DNA of 64,000 bases from Microbacteriaceae bacterium (GTDB taxonomy: Bacteria > Actinomycetota > Actinomycetes > Actinomycetales > Microbacteriaceae). Location of the stretch: the NCBI GenBank assembly GCA_024639845.1, contig JAHEGG010000001.1:62001-126000 (forward strand). Direction: 5' to 3'. The notes beneath the pieces are model-generated. The model was given only the letters and a program-made list of their open reading frames with translations, was not told the origin of the DNA and ran no database searches. Positions 36,680 through 45,213 of this stretch are shown in pieces. The translations under genes and the position numbers were made by a program. Numbering within the stretch: the stretch's first letter is position 1; each line of letters begins with the position of its first letter.

Positions 36680-36685
36680 AGCCTA
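36680..36685 (-). promoter_or_regulatory. -10 box of leaderless M15 peptidase gene
   Basis: TAGGCT on the minus strand, 7 nt before ATG 36672, within the 36-bp gap to the divergent transporter. Confidence 0.5.
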
Positions 36686-36708
36686 ACTTTGAGAGAGAAA
36701 GAGTTCTC

Positions 36709-38424
36709 GTGTCTAAAGAACGAAAAGCTGCAGCGGAACGCGTAAACCAAGGCGGCGGCCCGCTGACTCATAAAGAAATTGTTTTGATTCTGATCGGCCT
36801 TATGGCGGGCATGTTCCTGTCGGCTCTCGACCAGAGCGTGGTGGGTTCGGCCATGCGAACCATCGCCGATGACCTGAAAGGGCTCGAACTTCAGGCCTGG
36901 ACGACCACCGCCTATTTGATTACTTCGACGATTGCCACCCCGATCTATGGAAAACTCGGAGACATTTTTGGTCGCCGCCGCATGTTCCTGATTGCGATAT
37001 CCATTTTCATCGCCGGTTCGGTTGCCTGTGGTTTCGCGGTGGACATGTATCAGCTCGCCGGATTCCGAGCCTTCCAAGGGCTTGGTGCCGGTGGTCTATT
37101 CGCGCTTGCGATTACCGTGCTCAGCGACATCGTTTCGCCTCGCGAGCGCGCTCGCTATCAGGGCTACATCCTGGCAGTCTTCGCTTCGTCTTCGGTTCTC
37201 GGCCCGGTCGTCGGTGGTCTGTTTGCGGGCGCCGACCAAATTCTGTGGATCAATGGCTGGCGCTGGGTGTTCTTGATCAACATCCCAGTTGGAGCAATCG
37301 CTCTCTACCTTGTTTGGCGATTCCTGCACGTGCCACACACCCCGATCAATCACCGTATCGACTGGTGGGGTGCGACAACCGTGATTCTCGCGGTCGTGCC
37401 GATTCTTCTGGTTGCCGAAAACGGCCGTGAATGGGGCTGGGACAGCGCCATCTCGATTGGCATGTATGTGACCGGCGTGGTCGGAATCATTAGCTTTATC
37501 ATCGCCGAGCGCGCCGCTGGCGACGAGGCAATCTTGCCGCTAAAACTATTCAAGTCAAACGCGTTCACAATGTCGACCATCGTCGGCGTAATCGTTGGTG
37601 TTGGCATGTTCGGTGGAATGATGACCCTTCCGCTGCTGCTTCAAATCGTCAACGGTGCTACGCCAACCGAGGCGGGTCTCTTGATGCTGCCGATGGTGGC
37701 AGGAATGATGACCGCGTCTATCGTGAGCGGGCAGGTTACTTCGCGAACCGGAAAATACAAGCTGTTCTTGGTGTCAGGAACCGCATTCTTGACCGCCGGG
37801 TATGCCTACATGTTCAGCTACACCTACGACCAGCCAATGTGGCAGGTTTCGATCGGCATGATCATCATCGGAATGGGTCTCGGTCAGCTGATGCAGACCC
37901 TCACCTTGGTGGCGCAAAACGCAGTTCCTGCGAGCGACATCGGTGTGGCAACATCCTCGGCGACCTTCTTCAGACAGATGGGTGGAACGCTCGGCGTTGC
38001 AATCTTCATCTCGATTCTGTTCAACAGCCTGCCCGACAAAATCGCCAAGGCCTTCGAAGACAACAAGTCAGAATTCACCGACGCAGTTAGGCGGATTACC
38101 GCAGATGCGATGTCTGGCAAAATCGGTGCGGATGACCCGAACGTCAAGTTCCTCCAGACAATGGGTGACCCAAACGCGACCGCCGAACTGGGCGACAAGT
38201 TGAACACCGACTCTTCATTCCTGACCGGACTAGACCCAGCTCTCTCGAAGCCGTTCTTGGTCGGTTTCTCGAACGCCGCACTCGATGTTTTCTACGCCGC
38301 ATCCGGTGTGGTCGCGGTGGCGTTCATCTTGTCGTTCTTCGTCAAAGCGATTCCGCTGCGAACAAAGTCGGCAGCCGAAGAGAAGGCCGACGAGCAAGCG
38401 GCGTTGGCTTCGGTCGGTCACTAG
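36709..38424 (+). CDS. DHA2-family (14-TM) drug/proton exporter
   Basis: 571 residues, GTG start. About 14 hydrophobic helices; motif A YGKLGDIFGRRRMFL, antiporter motif C region SSVLGPVVGGLFAG, DHA2-typical AGMFLSALDQSVVGSAMRTIADDL in TM1. An extracytoplasmic loop near residues 440-500 is rich in D, N and K. EmrB/QacA-type exporters extrude lipophilic compounds, dyes or lipids. A long cytoplasmic tail ends KSAAEEKADEQAALASVGH. Substrate unknown. Confidence 0.93.
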   Translation: MSKERKAAAERVNQGGGPLTHKEIVLILIGLMAGMFLSALDQSVVGSAMRTIADDLKGLELQAWTTTAYLITSTIATPIYGKLGDIFGRRRMFLIAISIFIAGSVACGFAVDMYQLAGFRAFQGLGAGGLFALAITVLSDIVSPRERARYQGYILAVFASSSVLGPVVGGLFAGADQILWINGWRWVFLINIPVGAIALYLVWRFLHVPHTPINHRIDWWGATTVILAVVPILLVAENGREWGWDSAISIGMYVTGVVGIISFIIAERAAGDEAILPLKLFKSNAFTMSTIVGVIVGVGMFGGMMTLPLLLQIVNGATPTEAGLLMLPMVAGMMTASIVSGQVTSRTGKYKLFLVSGTAFLTAGYAYMFSYTYDQPMWQVSIGMIIIGMGLGQLMQTLTLVAQNAVPASDIGVATSSATFFRQMGGTLGVAIFISILFNSLPDKIAKAFEDNKSEFTDAVRRITADAMSGKIGADDPNVKFLQTMGDPNATAELGDKLNTDSSFLTGLDPALSKPFLVGFSNAALDVFYAASGVVAVAFILSFFVKAIPLRTKSAAEEKADEQAALASVGH

Positions 38425-38510
38425 TTTCAGCGCTGGGGGTTTCGATCCCCGCGTTGAGCTCGGTCGCTCATTCGAGTCGAGCTCGCTCACTCATCCGAGC
38501 GATTTAGAGT

Positions 38511-38516
38511 TAACCT
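38511..38516 (+). promoter_or_regulatory. -10 box upstream of the TPP riboswitch
   Basis: TAACCT, the same hexamer as before serS. Transcription would start near 38523, right at the riboswitch P1 stem. No good -35. The preceding 38425-38510 holds only a weak GGGG/CCCC hairpin after the exporter gene. Confidence 0.45.
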
Positions 38517-38523
38517 AGAAATA

Positions 38524-38616
38524 CACGGGAGTTCGGTTTCACCGGACTGAGAGGAAGACTTCGTAGTCTTCGACCGTCAAACCTGATCTGGGTAATGCCA
38601 GCGCAGGGAGGACCTC
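38524..38616 (+). ncRNA. TPP riboswitch (THI element)
   Basis: Contains the two conserved halves: the pyrimidine-sensing CGGACTGAGAGGA and the pyrophosphate-sensing ACCTGATCTGGGTAATGCCA followed by GCGCAGGGAGG. The variable P3 arm is AAGACTTCGTAGTCTT. P1 pairs the GGGAG/GGTT region at the 5' end with the 3' CCTC/AACC. It controls the thiamine transporter genes immediately downstream. Confidence 0.95.
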
Positions 38617-38620
38617 AACC

Positions 38621-38651
38621 CGTGCCCGTTTTTCGCTAGAGAAAGGGCACG
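38621..38651 (+). promoter_or_regulatory. Shine-Dalgarno-sequestering hairpin of the TPP switch
   Basis: CGTGCCC (38621-38627) pairs perfectly with GGGCACG (38645-38651). The 3' arm contains the GGG of the ribosome-binding site GAGAAAGGG (38639-38647) just before GTG 38655. There is no T-tract after it, so TPP binding should block translation, not transcription. Confidence 0.75.
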
Positions 38652-38654
38652 CAA

Positions 38655-39656
38655 GTGCAGATTAAAAACACTCGGATGCGCCGCACCCTCGCCGCGCTAA
38701 CCACCATAACCATCGCAACCGCCGCACTGGTGGGCTGTTCCACGAACGCATCGAAAGCGGTCGCTATCGCGAGCCACGATTCGTTCATTTTTCCTGATGC
38801 GCTAATCAACCAGTTCAAGTCTGAAACTGGTTTCTATCTCGAGGGCGGTGCCAAACTCGGCGACGCCGGCGAGCTGACCAACAAGTTGGTGCTCACCAAG
38901 GATTCGCCGGTGGCCGACCTCGTCTTCGGCATCGACAACACTTTTGCCGGGGTGGCCCAGTCCAACGGAATCATCGACGGCGAGCTCGTGCCGATTGATT
39001 ACGCCGATGTTTGCTTCAACTATGACAAGAACTGGTTTGCCAAGGCTGGCATCCCCGCTCCAACCTCTTGGCGCGAACTCACCGACAAGAAATATGCGGG
39101 CCTTACGGTTGTCGAAAACCCAACCACCTCATCCACGGGTCTTTCGTTTTTGTTCGCATCGATCGGTGCGCTTGGCGAATCGGGCTGGCAATCGTGGTGG
39201 AGCAAGATGCGCGATAACGGACTCAAGGTGACCGCCGGTTGGGAAGACGCCTATTACATCGAGTTCACTGCCGGTGGTGGCTCGGGCACATACCCAATCG
39301 TGCTGTCTTATTCTTCGAGCCCGGCATTCACGGTCGATGCCGCAGATGGAGAAAGCACCACCGCGTCGATCAACAACGAGTGCTTCCGACAGATCGAATA
39401 CGCGGGCGTGCTTAAAAACGCCAAAAACCCGGCCGGCGCGCGAGCCGTGATCGACTTCATGCTCAAGAAGGACTTCCAGTCCGCGCTGCCCGACTCGAAC
39501 TACGTCTATCCCGTTGACGAATCGGTGCAGCTGCCTGAGAGTTGGGCAAAGTTTGCGCCAGCATCCCAGTCGTTTGTCGACGTATCTGGTCTCGACTTCG
39601 AAGCCAACCGCAAAAAGTGGCAGCAGCAGTGGCGAGACATCCTCGAGAGCAAATAG
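38655..39656 (+). CDS. thiB: Thiamine ABC transporter substrate-binding lipoprotein
   Basis: 333 residues, GTG start. Lipobox ALVGC (C28) anchors it outside the membrane. The mature part is a type 2 periplasmic-binding fold typical of ThiB: DSFIFPDALINQFKSETGF, LVFGIDNTFAGVAQ, VPIDYADVCFNYDKNWF, and WEDAYYIEFTAGGGSGTYPIVLSYSSSPAF. Binds thiamine or its phosphates. Placement behind a TPP riboswitch supports the assignment. ATG at codon 8 is an alternative start. Confidence 0.95.
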   Translation: MQIKNTRMRRTLAALTTITIATAALVGCSTNASKAVAIASHDSFIFPDALINQFKSETGFYLEGGAKLGDAGELTNKLVLTKDSPVADLVFGIDNTFAGVAQSNGIIDGELVPIDYADVCFNYDKNWFAKAGIPAPTSWRELTDKKYAGLTVVENPTTSSTGLSFLFASIGALGESGWQSWWSKMRDNGLKVTAGWEDAYYIEFTAGGGSGTYPIVLSYSSSPAFTVDAADGESTTASINNECFRQIEYAGVLKNAKNPAGARAVIDFMLKKDFQSALPDSNYVYPVDESVQLPESWAKFAPASQSFVDVSGLDFEANRKKWQQQWRDILESK

Positions 39657-39693
39657 CCGATGATGATTAAAAACCGAGGATGACGCGAACCCG

Positions 39694-41325
39694 ATGACGC
39701 TCAAGCGAGCAACCCTGTGGATGGTGCCGATCATCGTGATTGGCGTTCTGTTCTACTGGCCGATGACGCGGGTGCTGAGTGAGGGTCTCACCGGTGATTG
39801 GCTGGCGACGCTTGCCGAGCCCAGAGTGGTCGGCGCCATTTGGTTCACCATCTGGCAGGCAATCGTTTCGACTATCATCTGCCTGGTGATGGGCCTGCCC
39901 GCCGCCTATGTTCTTTATCGCAGACGCAGCCCTGCCGCCCGATTGCTACGAGCCTTATTGACCGTTCCGTTCGCGCTACCAACCATCGTGACGGCGATCG
40001 GTTTCACGGCCTTTAGAACCCAGGATGTCTGGCACACCGGCACCGCCGCCGAAGGGTTTTTCGACAGCCCAACCACCTGGATAATCGCCGCCCACGTGTT
40101 CGTGAACTTTGCCGTAATCACCCGTGTGGTCGGCTCGACCTGGGTTTCGCAATCGCACGACACCGAAGAAGCGGCAGCCCTGGCCGGTGCCGGGCGGCTA
40201 AGAATCTTCTGGTCGATCAGCCTACCCCAGCTTCGACCGGCGATCGTCTCGGCAACCTTCACGGTCTTTCTCTATTGCACCGCGAGCTACGGTCTTGTTC
40301 TCGTGCTCGGCGGAGGGCTGGTCAACTCAATCGAAACCGAAATCGCTATCGCGGCAAACCAGTTTCTTGATCTGCAGGAGGCGGGAACTCTCGCCCTCCT
40401 ACAAACCCTTTTGAGCATCCTCGCTTTTGCAATCAGCACCACCGGCACCCGCTCAAAAATCGGTTTTGACGTTCAAGACGCGGATGATGGCAAACGCCCG
40501 ATCGATCGCCGCGACCTTGCAGCCGTTGCGCTCACCTGGGTTTCGATCGCGCTCACTGTTGTGCCATTAGCTCTGATCGTGCTGCGAGCGTTCACGACCG
40601 ATTCGGGCACACCTACGCTGGAAAACTTTTTCAACCTCGGCACGAACGGCGCTAGAAACCTGCTCGACATAACCCTCGGACAGGCGGCTCTCAATTCGTT
40701 GCGAAACGTCGTTGTCGCAACCTTGCTGGCCGGCACACTCGGAACTTTGGTTGCCTACCTGCTAACCAGGCCGACGCGAAGCCGAGTCGCACACCGATTC
40801 AATCGGGTCTTGGATGTGGTTTTCTTGATGCCACTCGGCGTCTCGACCATAGTCCTCGGGTTCGGCTACCTGCTGACCTTCGGGGGCGGTTGGCTGCCGC
40901 TTCGTTCATCCTGGCTGATCGTGCCGCTCGTGCAAGGCTTGATGGCTCTGCCTCTAGTGGTTCGCATCGTGCAACCTGCGCTCAACGCGGCCAGCGAAGA
41001 ACTCGCCGAGCAAGCGGCCACCGATGGCGCGAGCGCCGCTTCAACCTTCTTCCGGGTTGAACTGCCGATGGCCCGCGAGGCGATCACAGCTGCGTTTGGT
41101 TATGCCGCCATCGTGTCAATCGGCGAATTCGGTGCCGCAAGTTTGTTGGCATATGGCGACCAGGCAACCCTTCCGACCGTGCTCTATCAACTGGTCAGTC
41201 GGCCGGGCGGTGACAACTACGGAATGGCCATGGCTATGAGCGCAATTGTGATTGCCCTGACTTTTGCGGTGGTATTTGCCGCTAGCCTTCCTGCGAAACA
41301 TCGAACTCGACCCCAGCGTTTTTGA
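39694..41325 (+). CDS. thiP: Thiamine ABC transporter permease
   Basis: 543 residues, about 12 TM helices in two homologous halves. Each half has an EAA loop for the ATPase: EEAAALAGAGRLRIFWSISLP and EQAATDGASAASTFFRVELP. This fused double-permease layout is typical of ThiP/FbpB. It lies 37 bp after thiB. Its 3' end overlaps the convergent methyltransferase by 44 bp. The expected third gene, the ATPase thiQ, is not here. Confidence 0.94.
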   Translation: MTLKRATLWMVPIIVIGVLFYWPMTRVLSEGLTGDWLATLAEPRVVGAIWFTIWQAIVSTIICLVMGLPAAYVLYRRRSPAARLLRALLTVPFALPTIVTAIGFTAFRTQDVWHTGTAAEGFFDSPTTWIIAAHVFVNFAVITRVVGSTWVSQSHDTEEAAALAGAGRLRIFWSISLPQLRPAIVSATFTVFLYCTASYGLVLVLGGGLVNSIETEIAIAANQFLDLQEAGTLALLQTLLSILAFAISTTGTRSKIGFDVQDADDGKRPIDRRDLAAVALTWVSIALTVVPLALIVLRAFTTDSGTPTLENFFNLGTNGARNLLDITLGQAALNSLRNVVVATLLAGTLGTLVAYLLTRPTRSRVAHRFNRVLDVVFLMPLGVSTIVLGFGYLLTFGGGWLPLRSSWLIVPLVQGLMALPLVVRIVQPALNAASEELAEQAATDGASAASTFFRVELPMAREAITAAFGYAAIVSIGEFGAASLLAYGDQATLPTVLYQLVSRPGGDNYGMAMAMSAIVIALTFAVVFAASLPAKHRTRPQRF

Positions 41326-42127
41326 GGCGCGCAGTAATCACCGCTATCGACTGAGGGTTTTGATCGACCAGCACGAAGCTCCGGTCGAGCGAGGCGGCGA
41401 CCGCACCCGTGGTGCCAGACCCGGCAAAGAAGTCGAGCACCAAATCGCCCGGTTGGCTCGAAGCCTGAATTACGCGTCGCAGAATTCCTTCGGGCTTTTG
41501 CGTTGGATAGCCAGTCTTTTCTTTTCCGGTCGGCGAAACGATGGTGTGCCACCAAACGTCGGTCGGAAGTTTGCCTCGCTCGACCTTCTCAGGAGTGACC
41601 AAACCGGGTGCCATGTATGGCTCGCGGTCGACGGCATCCGAGTTAAAAAAGTAGTTCTGCGGGTCTTTGACATAAACCAGGATGGTGTCGTGCTTGGCCG
41701 GCCACCGACTCTTGGACTTGCCGCCGTAGTCATAGGCCCAGATGATCTCGTTTAAGAAGCAGTCGCGGCCGAAAAGTGCGTCGAGCAGCACCTTGGCATA
41801 GTGCGCCTCGCGATAGTCGAGGTGAACATAAAGAGTTCCGGTTTTTTTTAGCACTCGCCAGGCTTGCTCGAGTCGGGGTTCTAGAAAACTCCAGTAGTCC
41901 GCAAACTCGTCGTCATAGCTAAGCACCGTTTGGCGAATGGTTTCGTAGCGTTGACCCTTAAAACCAACTCGGTTTCCTGTTTCGCTTCGCTTGGTGGTTG
42001 TCTGACCACGCTGTTGAGTGCGACCCGTGTTGAACGGCGGATCAACATAAATAAGCTGCACCGATTCGTCGGGCATAGACTTCAAAACAGAGAGGTTATC
42101 TGCCTCGATAAGTTTGTTGGTCGGCAC
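41282..42127 (-). CDS. Orphan adenine-type DNA methyltransferase
   Basis: 281 residues, GTG start. Catalytic motif IV is QLIYVDPPFNTGRTQQRG near residue 30; SAM-binding motif I is at the C-terminus, LVLDFFAGSGTTGAVAASLDR. This order is the beta class of N6-adenine (or N4-cytosine) methyltransferases. The target site cannot be read from sequence. No restriction enzyme is adjacent, so it is probably regulatory or a solitary epigenetic enzyme. TAATCT lies 6 nt before the GTG. Confidence 0.92.
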   Translation of the reverse strand: MPTNKLIEADNLSVLKSMPDESVQLIYVDPPFNTGRTQQRGQTTTKRSETGNRVGFKGQRYETIRQTVLSYDDEFADYWSFLEPRLEQAWRVLKKTGTLYVHLDYREAHYAKVLLDALFGRDCFLNEIIWAYDYGGKSKSRWPAKHDTILVYVKDPQNYFFNSDAVDREPYMAPGLVTPEKVERGKLPTDVWWHTIVSPTGKEKTGYPTQKPEGILRRVIQASSQPGDLVLDFFAGSGTTGAVAASLDRSFVLVDQNPQSIAVITARLKNAGVEFDVSQEG

Positions 42128-42132
42128 AGAAA

Positions 42133-42139
42133 GAGATTA
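42133..42139. promoter_or_regulatory. Overlapping divergent -10 boxes
   Basis: Minus-strand TAATCT (42134-42139) is 6 nt before the methyltransferase GTG. Plus-strand GAGATT (42133-42138) is 6 nt before the acetyltransferase ATG 42145. The two starts are separated by only 17 bp. Confidence 0.5.
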
Positions 42140-42144
42140 ACAGC

Positions 42145-42474
42145 ATGACTACCGAAGTAATTCACAACACCGAGCAAAACCGCTATGAGATTTGGCTAGA
42201 CGGTGAAAAAGTCGGTCACGCAGATTATTCAAGGATGCCCGGACAACTGCAACTCGTTCACACCGAAGTCGATCCGGCTCACCAGGGCAAGCAACTCGCT
42301 GGCATTCTCATGCAGGGCTTAGTCGATGACGTGCGCGCCACCGGTGGACTTAAGTTGGTGCCCGTTTGCAGCTACACCGTGATGTGGCTAAAGCGCCACC
42401 CGGAGCAGCACGACCTTCTCGGCGTCGACATCGACGAGGCGGTTGCCGCCTGCCGCCTGCCAAAGCGCGACTAG
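42145..42474 (+). CDS. Small GNAT-type N-acetyltransferase (YjdJ-like)
   Basis: 109 residues, the compact Acetyltransf_CG form. QLVHTEVDPAHQGKQLAGILMQGLVDDVRATG contains the acetyl-CoA-binding Q/R-x-x-G-x-G/A-like loop; LKLVPVCSYTVMWLKRHPE is the typical C-terminal strand and Cys. Substrate unknown. Divergent from the methyltransferase over 17 bp; its TAG shares CTAG with the convergent gene at 42471. Confidence 0.9.
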   Translation: MTTEVIHNTEQNRYEIWLDGEKVGHADYSRMPGQLQLVHTEVDPAHQGKQLAGILMQGLVDDVRATGGLKLVPVCSYTVMWLKRHPEQHDLLGVDIDEAVAACRLPKRD

Positions 42475-42746
42475 TCCTTTATCTCAAGTTCGTTGGTCAT
42501 CGGGTCGACGTTTAGTTTTTGACGGGGTTTCTTTGGCGGAGTGGTTGGCGGAACCCACGCTGGACCGACGGGACGCTCTGTCCGACCGGCTGCGATTTCA
42601 TCGGCACGTCGAAGTTGTTGCTCCCACGCCTGATCACGTCGAGCCTCGGCCTGTTGCCGCGCTTGCTCTTTAATCTGTTGCTTTCGTTTGCTGCTGAAGA
42701 AAATCCAGAAAATCAGTGCAAAGCAACCAATGTCGCCCCAGTCCAC
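42471..42746 (-). CDS. Small membrane-anchored protein, unknown function
   Basis: 91 residues. GTG start with GAGGGG about 8 nt upstream. One short hydrophobic segment (DIGCFALIFWIFFSS, about 5-19) followed by a long basic/Gln-rich helix with coiled-coil character (KRKQQIKEQARQQAEARRDQAWEQQLRRADEI) and a Pro-rich end. No family recognised. It shares its stop with the convergent acetyltransferase. Confidence 0.65.
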   Translation of the reverse strand: MDWGDIGCFALIFWIFFSSKRKQQIKEQARQQAEARRDQAWEQQLRRADEIAAGRTERPVGPAWVPPTTPPKKPRQKLNVDPMTNELEIKD

Positions 42747-42795
42747 TAGTTCATCCCCTCTTTAAGTCCACTATCTCTGGTCGAGTCGATGACGC

Positions 42796-43656
42796 CTAAA
42801 CGCCAAGCGAGTCGAGCCAACCGAACAGGTCGCTGAAGACTTCATCCTGGTTAGTTTCGTTATAGAGCTCGTGTCGGGCATCGTCATAGACAATAAGTGT
42901 CACGTCAGACAGACCGACCTTCAAATAGGCATCGGCGAGCGCTTTGTTCGACTTTCCGCCACCGATCGGGTCGTCTGAACCAACCAGGATGAGCAGCGGC
43001 AGGTCTTTTCTAATCGTCGGCTTTGGCGTGTGATAGAGCTTCAAGGCGTTGCCGAGCCCGAACAGCTTAATCGGATCTGCATAGAAGCATTTCGCGTCAG
43101 CCGCAAACTTCGCGCCAACCTCCGGGTCACGGCTGAGCCACTCATAACCGGTGGCACCTGGCAGTTTCGCCCACTTGGCATTCAGCGGCATCGGGTTTAG
43201 TCCGGTCGGTGTCAGAAGCGCGGAGCCCGAAAGCACGACGGCCGCATACTCGCCTGAATATGCCTTGATCAGTTTTTGCGAGATGAATGAACCATAAGAG
43301 TGCCCAACGAGGATGATCGGAACTCCGGCGTGCTCGGCCGCGATCAGCTTGGTGAACTCATGCACCTGTTCATAGGCAGCTGGTAGACCGCCTGGACCGA
43401 GGTTTCCGAGAACTTTGGTCTGGCCGATAGCAACTTGTCGAAGACCGGTTTCGCCATGACCACGGTGATCGTCTGCATAAACGTGATAGCCAGCGCGGTT
43501 TAGGCGGGCAGCCATGTCGTCATAGCGACGTGCATGTTCTCCCAAACCGTGCGCCAACTGCACGATGGCTCGGGGCTGGGCCACCGGCCATTCATAAAAG
43601 GTGATATCGACTCCGTGGGAGTCTTTAAAAATGCGCACAATTGGTAGGTCGGTCAT
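42796..43656 (-). CDS. Alpha/beta hydrolase, monoacylglycerol-lipase-like
   Basis: 286 residues. Hydrolase_4/S33 pattern: oxyanion region VQLAHGLGEHARRYDDMAARL, nucleophile elbow ILVGHSYGSFISQ (Ser about 123), acid in LPLLILVGSDDPIGG, and His in YDDARHELYNETNQDEVF. The HGLGEHARRYD motif is typical of monoacylglycerol lipases and lysophospholipases. Single gene. TAATCT lies 6 nt before the ATG. Confidence 0.92.
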   Translation of the reverse strand: MTDLPIVRIFKDSHGVDITFYEWPVAQPRAIVQLAHGLGEHARRYDDMAARLNRAGYHVYADDHRGHGETGLRQVAIGQTKVLGNLGPGGLPAAYEQVHEFTKLIAAEHAGVPIILVGHSYGSFISQKLIKAYSGEYAAVVLSGSALLTPTGLNPMPLNAKWAKLPGATGYEWLSRDPEVGAKFAADAKCFYADPIKLFGLGNALKLYHTPKPTIRKDLPLLILVGSDDPIGGGKSNKALADAYLKVGLSDVTLIVYDDARHELYNETNQDEVFSDLFGWLDSLGV

Positions 43657-43662
43657 GCGCTC

Positions 43663-43668
43663 AGATTA
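43663..43668 (-). promoter_or_regulatory. -10 box of leaderless hydrolase gene
   Basis: TAATCT on the minus strand, 6 nt before ATG 43656. Confidence 0.55.
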
Positions 43669-43752
43669 CTCCTGTTTGCTTCACGACGATTCCAACCACA
43701 CATCCAGCCCGCTCTCAGCAAACTCTCAAGTTGCGCCGACAGGGTAGAAGAC

Positions 43753-45213
43753 ATGACAGCAGAACTCAGACTCATCCAGGGCGAAGCCGGCGCACCCGCC
43801 GCAGCTCGCCCCGCTCTAGTTCTGGTTCCGCCAACCACCCGAGTTCGTCTCGGTGAGCGCAAGATGCTGCGCATCAAGCGCAGCAAGGACTTCGTCGAGA
43901 TACTCGCTTGGTCGACCGTGGTCGCTGTCGTAGCGATGTTTCTCATCGATGGCGCAGTCGCTCAGATCACGGATGTCGCATCCGGGCTCGGCGCATTCTC
44001 AAGACTCACGGCTCTGGTCGCCACCGACCTGCTGCTGATCCACATGTTGCTTGTGGCTCGAGTGCCCTGGATCGATCGCCTTTATGGCCACGACCGCGCA
44101 ACCGAGGCTCACAAAAAACTCGGCAAGCCCATCCTCTATTTAGTTATCGCTCACTTCTTGGCCTCCACCATTGGCTATGCAATCACCGATGGCAAGAACG
44201 TGATCGACGAGTTCATGTTCCTGCTGACCAGCGTTCAAGACATGCTCACCGCCATCGTCTCGCTTGTGCTGATGGTCGTGGTCGTTGTCTCGAGCATCAA
44301 GATTGCTCGCAAAAAGCTTTCCTATGAAGCCTGGTATGTGATTCACCTGATCTCGTACGCGGCCGTTCTGCTGGCTATCCCCCACCAGTTCAGCACTGGC
44401 AGCGACATCGCCGGCAAGCCCGTGCAATCTGCCTTCTGGATCGTGCTGTACATCTTTGTCGCGGGCAACATCGTTTGGTACCGCATCCTCGCACCGATCG
44501 CCAAGTCGTTCAGTCACGACCTCCGGGTTGACGCCGTCGTTCGTGAATCAAGCGACACAGTATCGGTCTATATCAAGGGCAAACGCCTAGAGAAACTTCA
44601 CGGCAAGGCCGGTCAGTTCTACATGCTGCGCGTGCTTACCAAGAGCCAGTGGTGGAGACCTCACCCTTTCTCGATCTCGGCCGCGCCAAACTCCCGCTAC
44701 GTGCGCTTCAGCATCGGAAACCGTGGCGATGACACAGCGAAGATCCAGCACCTTCAGCCAGGCACCCGCGTCATTCTGGAAGGCCCATACGGAGTATTCA
44801 CCGAGGATCGCCGCAGCCGCGAAAAGGTTGTTCTGATCGCCGCCGGTATCGGCGTTCCACCGATTCGCGCGCTGGCCGAGTCGATGGCTGCTCGCCCAGG
44901 CGACATCACAGTGATTTACCGAACCAGAAACGAAGAAGATGCCGCGCTGCTCGACGAGCTTAAAGTCATCGCTCGCCAGCGAGGTTTCGCACTTCATGTT
45001 CTAGCCGGAAACCGTGCGCACCCGCAATCGTGGATGCCAGCATCCTTGGCTGACATTCCCGACCACGCTCGCATCACCCAAATGATGCCTTGGGTGTCGG
45101 AATCTGACGTCTACATCTGTGGACCTGCCGCTTGGACCCGAGTGGTCAAGAAGAGCCTTCAGCGCGCCGGCACCCCCGACGAGCAGATTCACGCAGAGGA
45201 GTTCGCCTGGTGA
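43753..45213 (+). CDS. Ferric-reductase-like transmembrane oxidoreductase
   Basis: 486 residues. Six TM helices (about 55-250) with paired His for two hemes (LLIHMLL, RATEAHKKLG, LYLVIAHFLA, YVIHLISYAAVLLAIPHQF). Then a cytoplasmic ferredoxin-reductase-type module: FAD motif WRPHPFSISAAPN, NAD(P)-binding VVLIAAGIGVPPIRALAESMA, and C-terminal VYICGPAAWTRVV. It should carry electrons from NAD(P)H through FAD and hemes to the outside. Its TGA overlaps the GTG of the next FMN-binding gene (GTGA), so they are coupled. First gene of the flavinylation operon. Confidence 0.95.
   Translation: MTAELRLIQGEAGAPAAARPALVLVPPTTRVRLGERKMLRIKRSKDFVEILAWSTVVAVVAMFLIDGAVAQITDVASGLGAFSRLTALVATDLLLIHMLLVARVPWIDRLYGHDRATEAHKKLGKPILYLVIAHFLASTIGYAITDGKNVIDEFMFLLTSVQDMLTAIVSLVLMVVVVVSSIKIARKKLSYEAWYVIHLISYAAVLLAIPHQFSTGSDIAGKPVQSAFWIVLYIFVAGNIVWYRILAPIAKSFSHDLRVDAVVRESSDTVSVYIKGKRLEKLHGKAGQFYMLRVLTKSQWWRPHPFSISAAPNSRYVRFSIGNRGDDTAKIQHLQPGTRVILEGPYGVFTEDRRSREKVVLIAAGIGVPPIRALAESMAARPGDITVIYRTRNEEDAALLDELKVIARQRGFALHVLAGNRAHPQSWMPASLADIPDHARITQMMPWVSESDVYICGPAAWTRVVKKSLQRAGTPDEQIHAEEFAW

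Noticed and set aside
39129-39734. 201-codon minus-strand frame over thiB and the start of thiP
   Set aside because: Spans two confident genes on the other strand and has Arg-rich, non-globular composition.
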